Source: an uncultured Chloroflexota bacterium (GTDB lineage Bacteria; Chloroflexota; Anaerolineae; Promineifilales; Promineifilaceae). Taken from it: DNA of 6,768 bases. Positions 5,564-6,768 of this stretch are shown here, one piece after another. The notes below the pieces were generated by a model. That model saw only the letters and a program-made list of their open reading frames with translations, was not told the DNA's origin and searched no databases. The translations under genes were made by a program, and so were the position numbers. Each line of letters begins with the position of its first letter. Within the stretch, counting starts at the first letter, position 1. The DNA lies in contig CALFEW010000717.1 of the NCBI GenBank assembly GCA_937958365.1, forward strand, positions 1 to 6,768. The letters run 5' to 3'.

Positions 5564-6768
5564 AATTCAAAAACCTCACGTTCCTCCGTGTCGCCTACCT
5601 CAGAGGAAGCCTTTTGGCTAAGCCAGTACAACGTGTCTAAATGAGCGGCTAATTCTGTTACTGACGGCCGTTCAAAAACATCTCGAGGGTGCAACCTCAG
5701 ACCCAGCTCCCGATCCAGCCGCTGGATCACTTCCATCATCATGATGGAGTCCAGGCCCAATTCCAAGACATTTCGCGTTGGCGCTACATCGGCGATGGGC
5801 AGCCGCAGCACGTCGGCCACGATTTGCCGCACGTAACGCTGCAAATATTCAGACCGCTGCGCTGGCGTATGCGCCATCCCAGCCAGCGAGACATTCGCCG
5901 GAGAAACCACCAACGCATCTATGATCGGCAAGTTATTCAACAGCGGCAAGGGCGGCAGCAGTTGGCGCAAGGGGCCAGGAGCCGAGGGGATTACCGTAAT
6001 TTCAGTCACCGCAGAAACCAGAAAACGGCCCAACAATCCCACGCCCTGCGCCAAATCAATAGCCTGAACACCTAAACGATGGCGGCGCTCGGCCAGATCG
6101 GCGCGAGACGCCATTCCCACGTCCGCCCATGGCCCCCAATTCACAACCAGGGCCGGCAAGCCCTGATACTGCCGATAATGAGCCAGGGCGCACAAAAACT
6201 GGTTAGCCGCGCCATAACCACCCTGCCCCGGCGACCCGACGACGGCGGCCAAAGAGGAGAAAAGCACAAAAAAGTCCAGGGGATTGTCTTGCAGCAATGT
6301 GTGTAAATGCCAGCCACCCTGTACTTTGGGTTGAAGAACGGCCGTTAAATTCGCTTCATCCAGGCCAAGCAAAGTATCATCCCGTAACACACCGGCGGCA
6401 TGGACCACCCCCCGAATGGGCGGCCACCCTTCAGCCGCGTATTCAGCCAGAAATTCTTCCAGTTGCGCCGCGTCGCCGACGTCTACAACGGCCGTATGCA
6501 CAGCAGCCCCGGCCATCTCCAACCGGCGAATGGCGGCAATTTTTTGACCAACGGCCGTTTGCGGGTCAACCTGGCTCCATTCGCGGCGCGGCGGCAGGGG
6601 CGTGCGCCCCATCAAAATCAAACGGCGCGCACCACGCTGCACCAACCAATGGGCCACAACCAGCCCCAACGCCCCCAACCCGCCGGTTATCAGATAGCTG
6701 CCATCCGGGCGCATGGGCAGGTCGCGCGTCTGGGGAGGCGGGTCGGCCGGCGTCAATCGCGCCACGTA
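5560..6768 (-). CDS. Type I polyketide synthase, C-terminal fragment (ketoreductase-ACP), 5'-truncated by window edge
   Basis: This is the C-terminal 402 residues of a modular PKS; the frame stays open to the window edge. The GTG at 6765 is not taken as the start, because the preceding Tyr codon completes a YVARL motif common just before PKS ketoreductases. Counting the codon at 6768 as residue 1, the ketoreductase has the NADPH loop TGGLGALG (28-35), catalytic Lys148, Ser172, Tyr185 (GGYGAAN) and Asn189. An acyl carrier protein follows, with LGLDSIMMMEV and phosphopantetheine Ser341. The protein ends in an acidic tail (GDTEEREVFEL). Known role: NADPH-dependent reduction of the ACP-bound beta-ketoacyl chain, in the cytosol. 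KS, AT and any DH or ER domains lie outside the window, so module length, extender unit and final reduction state cannot be read. The TGA stop overlaps the start of the next gene, a stand-alone NRPS module, so this PKS is the donor to it. No frameshift is visible and the active-site residues are intact. Confidence 0.96.
   Translation of the reverse strand, partial: YVARLTPADPPPQTRDLPMRPDGSYLITGGLGALGLVVAHWLVQRGARRLILMGRTPLPPRREWSQVDPQTAVGQKIAAIRRLEMAGAAVHTAVVDVGDAAQLEEFLAEYAAEGWPPIRGVVHAAGVLRDDTLLGLDEANLTAVLQPKVQGGWHLHTLLQDNPLDFFVLFSSLAAVVGSPGQGGYGAANQFLCALAHYRQYQGLPALVVNWGPWADVGMASRADLAERRHRLGVQAIDLAQGVGLLGRFLVSAVTEITVIPSAPGPLRQLLPPLPLLNNLPIIDALVVSPANVSLAGMAHTPAQRSEYLQRYVRQIVADVLRLPIADVAPTRNVLELGLDSIMMMEVIQRLDRELGLRLHPRDVFERPSVTELAAHLDTLYWLSQKASSEVGDTEEREVFEL
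5574..5577 (-). promoter_or_regulatory. Ribosome binding site of NRPS module 1 gene, within the PKS coding end
   Basis: The coding strand reads GAGG ten bases before the first ATG at 5563. A stronger GGAGG sits at 5587-5583, 19 bases upstream, probably too far for direct use. Both lie inside the last codons of the PKS gene, and the start overlaps the PKS stop as ATGA. Translation by re-initiation or coupling is therefore likely. Confidence 0.55.
5626..5853 (-). other. Acyl carrier protein (ACP) domain of the PKS
   Basis: This helical carrier domain has the phosphopantetheine attachment motif LGLDSIMMMEV; the modified Ser codon is at 5748-5746. It is followed by the helix III motif FERPSVTELAAHL. 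The DSIMMMEV form is typical of PKS ACPs, whereas NRPS PCPs usually have GGHSL. It holds the growing chain before transfer to the NRPS module encoded immediately downstream. Boundaries are approximate. Confidence 0.93.
6109..6711 (-). other. Ketoreductase (KR) catalytic domain, predicted B-type
   Basis: This Rossmann-fold SDR-type domain of the PKS has the glycine-rich loop GGLGALG, the HAAGV strand and the catalytic Lys/Ser/Tyr/Asn set, all present. The stereochemistry motif after HAAGV reads LRDD, which keeps the Asp aligned to the last residue of the LDD motif of B-type KRs. The position where A-type KRs carry Trp, eight residues before the catalytic Tyr, is Val within VVGSPGQGGY. Together these suggest a D-configured (B-type) beta-hydroxyl product. 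Boundaries are approximate. The upstream structural half of the KR is outside the window. Confidence 0.9.

Larger units (their letters stand above)
250..6558. repeat. Iterated palindromic octamer ACGGCCGT, 12 copies
   Basis: Exact copies were read by eye at 250-257, 535-542, 1780-1787, 2679-2686, 3646-3653, 3987-3994, 4706-4713, 5122-5129, 5664-5671, 6338-6345, 6488-6495 and 6551-6558. All are inside coding sequence: three in the left NRPS gene, five in the central one and four in the PKS. Ten of twelve are preceded by A on the plus strand, so the coding strand usually reads ACGGCCGTT. They fall in three different frames, encoding Thr-Ala-Val (eight), Arg-Pro (three) and Tyr-Gly-Arg (one). 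A single protein motif therefore does not explain them. The core CGGCCG also occurs about seven more times with other flanks. Confidence 0.85.

Noticed and set aside
5192..5644. 150-residue plus-strand open frame across the PKS-NRPS junction
   Set aside because: Antisense shadow of two well-supported genes; composition is Gln/Arg-rich low-complexity and no domain is recognisable.
6763..6765. GTG as a start codon for a stand-alone KR-ACP protein
   Set aside because: It is preceded by an in-frame Tyr codon completing a YVARL motif typical before PKS ketoreductases, and the frame is open to the window edge, so the gene is truncated there.
1..6768. Cyanobacterial HIP1 palindrome GCGATCGC as a phylogenetic marker
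   Set aside because: No copy was found by eye; the iterated palindrome here is a different word.

Overview
The whole 6.8 kb window is the middle of a modular hybrid polyketide/nonribosomal-peptide (PKS-NRPS) megasynthase operon, transcribed entirely on the minus strand. Reading in the direction of transcription, from high to low coordinates, it holds: (1) the C-terminal end of a type I PKS (ketoreductase then acyl carrier protein, short acidic tail), 6768-5560, whose N-terminal part lies beyond the right edge; (2) a complete single-module NRPS of 1158 residues, 5563-2087, with domain order TubC-type docking domain, condensation (C), adenylation (A), peptidyl carrier (PCP), C-terminal tail; (3) the N-terminal 694 residues of a second NRPS, 2084-1, with a short N-terminal helix, a C domain and the first third of an A domain, running off the left edge.

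The three genes are packed as tightly as genes can be. The PKS stop overlaps the NRPS start by four bases, and the two NRPS genes are separated by two bases. There is no intergenic space for a promoter or terminator, so the segment is one transcriptional unit with probable translational coupling. No RNA gene, transposon, CRISPR array or plus-strand gene is supported.

Expected chemistry (inference from domain order): the PKS reduces its beta-keto chain to a hydroxyl (B-type ketoreductase motifs) unless an upstream dehydratase acts further. It hands the acyl chain through an acidic tail/TubC-type docking contact to the first NRPS module, which adds one amino acid of unassigned identity (ten-residue code read as DARSLSQMTK). 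That module passes the chain to the second NRPS, whose A domain looks like the Lys2 (aminoadipate reductase)-like subgroup. In that subgroup a terminal thioester reductase is common, so the rest of the gene beyond the left edge deserves a look.

The most unusual feature is at DNA level. The palindromic octamer ACGGCCGT occurs 12 times in 6.8 kb (well under one expected by chance), in all three reading frames and in all three genes. This resembles in style, but not in sequence, the highly iterated palindrome HIP1 of cyanobacteria. HIP1 itself (GCGATCGC) was not seen.

Organism: a bacterium with roughly mid-50s percent GC. Hybrid PKS-NRPS clusters with TubC docking domains are typical of Cyanobacteria, Myxobacteria and Chloroflexota. 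The absence of HIP1 argues weakly against many cyanobacteria. A Chloroflexota-like source is only a low-confidence guess.
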